DNA from: Pseudomonadota bacterium
Lineage (GTDB): Bacteria; Myxococcota; UBA9042; PHBI01
Direction: 5' to 3'
NCBI GenBank assembly: GCA_005772945.1
Contig: SXIE01000138.1
Coordinates: 1 to 7,500, forward strand
DNA length: 7,500 nt
Under the pieces are notes generated by a model. It was given only the letters and a program-made list of their open reading frames with translations, did not search any database and was not told where the DNA came from. The translations under genes were made by a program, and so were the position numbers. Below are positions 6,184 to 7,500 of the stretch, in pieces (positions within the stretch are counted from its first letter, which is position 1; each line of letters starts with the position of its first letter).

Positions 6184-6188
6184 CGACG

Positions 6189-6740
6189 ATGAAGTTCCTG
6201 CCGACCTCACTCACCAGCGCGGCTTGGTTTGCCGCTGGCGTCGCGCTGATGCCCATCATCGACTACGCCTGGCACGCGTGGATAGGGCACGCCAAGCGCC
6301 CCCTTCCGACCCGCGACCAGCACCGCGAACACCACCGCGCGCCGTACCTGGCCGCGCCGACCGAGGAGCTGCGCAAGAACGTCCCGCTCGCGGCCGCGTC
6401 GGCGTTCGGCGCTGCGCTCGCGCTCACGCCGCTGCTGGGTGCCAAGCGTGCCGTTCCATTTGCGGCCGGCGTCGTCACGGCCTACGTCCTCATTACATAC
6501 TCGCACGCCCGCATGCACGCCCGCGGCCCGCGCACGCGCTACGAGCGCTGGTTCTGGCGCTTCCACTTCCACCACCATTTCGGCGACGCGAAGAAGAACT
6601 TTGGTCTCATCACGCCGATCTTCGACGTCGTGTTCCGGACGATCGAGGTCCCGGCCGTTGTCACGTTCCCCGCCCAGCTCGCGCCGCAGTGGCTGACGGC
6701 GGACCAGCCCGGCTTCCGCTTGCGCCCGAGCGCGGCCTGA
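6189..6740 (+). CDS. Membrane hydroxylase of the fatty acid hydroxylase / sterol desaturase superfamily
   Basis: A 183-residue integral membrane protein of the di-iron oxygenase superfamily that hydroxylates or desaturates lipids (fatty acids, sterols, carotenoids). The histidine clusters that bind iron are visible: HAWIGH (29-34), HREHH (45-49, H-x-x-H-H), HARMH (106-110, H-x-x-x-H) and HFHHH (126-130, H-x-x-H-H) within WRFHFHHHFGDAKKNFG. Hydrophobic segments at about 7-27, 66-84 and 88-107 are the likely membrane spans, placing the His boxes on one face. The size is close to small bacterial members of the family and to CrtZ-like enzymes, so it seems complete. The start has a perfect GGAGG 5 nt upstream. 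It is divergent from the PEGA-halogenase operon. Substrate cannot be told from sequence; it needs O2 and an electron donor that is not encoded here. Confidence 0.85.
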   Translation: MKFLPTSLTSAAWFAAGVALMPIIDYAWHAWIGHAKRPLPTRDQHREHHRAPYLAAPTEELRKNVPLAAASAFGAALALTPLLGAKRAVPFAAGVVTAYVLITYSHARMHARGPRTRYERWFWRFHFHHHFGDAKKNFGLITPIFDVVFRTIEVPAVVTFPAQLAPQWLTADQPGFRLRPSAA

Positions 6741-6832
6741 CGTCGGCTTGCGCGCGGGTCGTGGCGCGCGAGGGCCCGCGAGAATCATAGGGCGCCCACC
6801 CGCCGTGCCCCTTCGCAGATGGCGCGCGCCCG

Positions 6833-6841
6833 TGCTATAGG
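6833..6841 (+). promoter_or_regulatory. Extended -10 element right before the carbonic anhydrase-like gene
   Basis: TGCTATAGG reads as an extended -10 (TG, one base, TATAGG at 6836-6841), with TTCGCA (6812-6817, four of six matches to -35) 18 nt upstream. Transcription would start near 6847-6849, at or a few bases before the ATG at 6850. This fits the lack of any Shine-Dalgarno sequence there and suggests a leaderless or nearly leaderless message. Confidence 0.4.
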
Positions 6842-6849
6842 CGGCTCCG

Positions 6850-7443
6850 ATGGAAGCACCCGACCCGGCCGCGCGCCGCCTCCAGTCGTATCGCGGCGTC
6901 CGTCCGACGCTCGGCGCGGACGTCTTCGTCGCCGACACGGCGCGCGTCATCGGCGATGTTCATATCGGTGCGTCGTCGTCGGTGTGGTTCGGCGCGGTCG
7001 TGCGCGGCGACGTCCACCCGATCCGGATCGGCGCGCGCGTCAACGTCCAGGACGGCGCCGTCATCCACGTGACCAGCGGGCGTCACGCGACGAACATCGG
7101 CGACGACGTGACGATCGGACACATGGCGGTGCTGCACGGCTGCACCGTCGCGGCGCGCGCTCTCATCGGCATGGGCGCCATCCTCTTAGATGGGGCTGTC
7201 ATCGGCGAGGAGGCGATGGTCGCCGCGGGCGCGCTCGTGCCTCCGGGCAAGGTCATCCCGCCGCGCACGCTGGCGGTGGGGCAGCCCGCGAAGGTCGTGC
7301 GGGAGTTGGGCGCGGACGAGCTCGCTCACGTGCGGTCCAGCGGCGCGCACTACGCTGAGCTGGCAGCCGAGTACGCGCGCGAAGAGCGTGGCGCGCTCGC
7401 GGCCGAACCTGGCGGCGCGGCCGAGCGACGAGAGGGCGCGTGA
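6850..7443 (+). CDS. Gamma-class carbonic anhydrase-like hexapeptide-repeat protein
   Basis: A 197-residue left-handed beta-helix protein of the gamma carbonic anhydrase family (YrdA/CamH/PaaY-like). Hexapeptide repeats run from about 20 to 148 (VFVADTARVIGDVHIGASSS, IGARVNVQDGAVIHV, TNIGDDVTIG, VIGEEAMVAAGALV). Three zinc-binding histidines are present in the family pattern: H73 in AVIHV, H91 in TIGHM and H96 in VLHGC. R52, D54, Q67 and D68 match conserved active-site or trimer-contact positions. The acidic loop of archaeal Cam with its catalytic glutamates is missing, as in YrdA/CamH relatives, so carbonic anhydrase activity is possible but unproven; some relatives act as thioesterases or have no known activity. 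A C-terminal helix (154-178) is usual; the last 20 residues are an Ala/Glu-rich tail. Expected to be a cytoplasmic trimer. It has no Shine-Dalgarno sequence. The next gene starts 14 nt after its stop. Confidence 0.88.
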   Translation: MEAPDPAARRLQSYRGVRPTLGADVFVADTARVIGDVHIGASSSVWFGAVVRGDVHPIRIGARVNVQDGAVIHVTSGRHATNIGDDVTIGHMAVLHGCTVAARALIGMGAILLDGAVIGEEAMVAAGALVPPGKVIPPRTLAVGQPAKVVRELGADELAHVRSSGAHYAELAAEYAREERGALAAEPGGAAERREGA

Positions 7444-7457
7444 GGAGCGGCCGGGCG

Positions 7458-7500
7458 ATGATACGAACGATCACCCGCATGGCCTTGCTGGGTGCGGTCC
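7458..7500 (+). CDS. Start of a probable exported protein (partial, runs off right edge)
   Basis: An ATG at 7458 opens a frame reading MIRTIT-RMALLGAV to the window edge. It begins 14 nt after the stop of the carbonic anhydrase-like gene, with GGAG (7444-7447) 10 nt upstream as a ribosome binding site; an in-frame ATG at 7479 is an alternative start. Two arginines followed by hydrophobic residues look like the beginning of a signal peptide or membrane anchor. Only 14 codons are visible, so the call rests on position and composition. Function cannot be given. Confidence 0.45.
   Translation, partial: MIRTITRMALLGAV

Larger units (their letters stand above)
5977..6188. other. Divergent intergenic region with AT-rich dip
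   Basis: This 212-bp gap lies between two divergent genes and should carry both promoters. Most of it is GC-rich, but about 6080-6120 is clearly richer in A/T and contains the separated inverted repeat ACATC (6092-6096) / GATGT (6106-6110). The inverse repeat next to the plus-strand start codon and the candidate promoters are listed separately. No small ORF with a credible start was seen. Confidence 0.55.

Noticed and set aside
5977..6210. Upstream in-frame start of the PEGA gene at 6210
   Set aside because: It would place 78 residues before an obvious signal peptide and cover the divergent promoter region. The ATG at 5976 has a good ribosome binding site.
6753..6780. Inverted repeat CGCGGG / CCCGCG after the hydroxylase gene as a terminator
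   Set aside because: The stem is 6 bp with a 16-nt loop, is not followed by a T-tract, and such GC repeats are common by chance here.
5750..6790. 346-codon plus-strand frame overlapping the hydroxylase gene
   Set aside because: It is out of frame with the His-box protein and spans the divergent intergenic region; Arg-rich shadow translation.

Overview
The window is about 70% G+C by eye, with G/C-biased third codon positions and dense gene packing. A PEGA-domain protein with a signal peptide and a C-terminal membrane segment, a TPR-like region and a flavin-dependent halogenase together suggest a soil or marine myxobacterial-type bacterium (Myxococcota, formerly Deltaproteobacteria). That placement is inference; no rRNA or marker gene is present.

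Layout. Positions 1-951 hold two minus-strand genes for Pro/Ala-rich proteins I do not recognise. They overlap by an ATGA start/stop, and the second runs off the left edge. Positions 1063-1569 (minus) encode a GNAT N-acetyltransferase. Positions 1677-4619 (minus) encode a 980-residue two-enzyme protein: a complete flavin-dependent halogenase fused in one frame to a complete cytokinin-dehydrogenase-like FAD oxidoreductase with a likely covalent flavin. Positions 4627-5976 (minus) encode an exported TPR-like/PEGA protein lying only 7 nt upstream of the fusion gene. A 212-bp divergent intergenic region with an AT-rich dip follows. On the plus strand come a histidine-box membrane hydroxylase (6189-6740), a gamma-class carbonic anhydrase-like hexapeptide protein (6850-7443) and the first codons of a further, probably exported protein (7458 onward).

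How the genes may work together. PEGA protein and halogenase fusion are probably cotranscribed, perhaps with the GNAT gene after a 107-bp gap that holds a hairpin and a small palindrome. Halogenase, FAD oxidase, acetyltransferase and a divergent hydroxylase are all compatible with making or modifying a small molecule, but no PKS/NRPS or flavin reductase is visible, so a biosynthetic locus is only a hypothesis. The most notable item is the halogenase-oxidoreductase fusion. Next are an inverted repeat that could mask the ribosome binding site of the hydroxylase gene and a nearly leaderless promoter arrangement before the carbonic anhydrase-like gene.

No tRNA, rRNA, CRISPR array, insertion sequence or canonical intrinsic terminator with a T-tract was seen. 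No gene-free stretch exceeds 212 bp.
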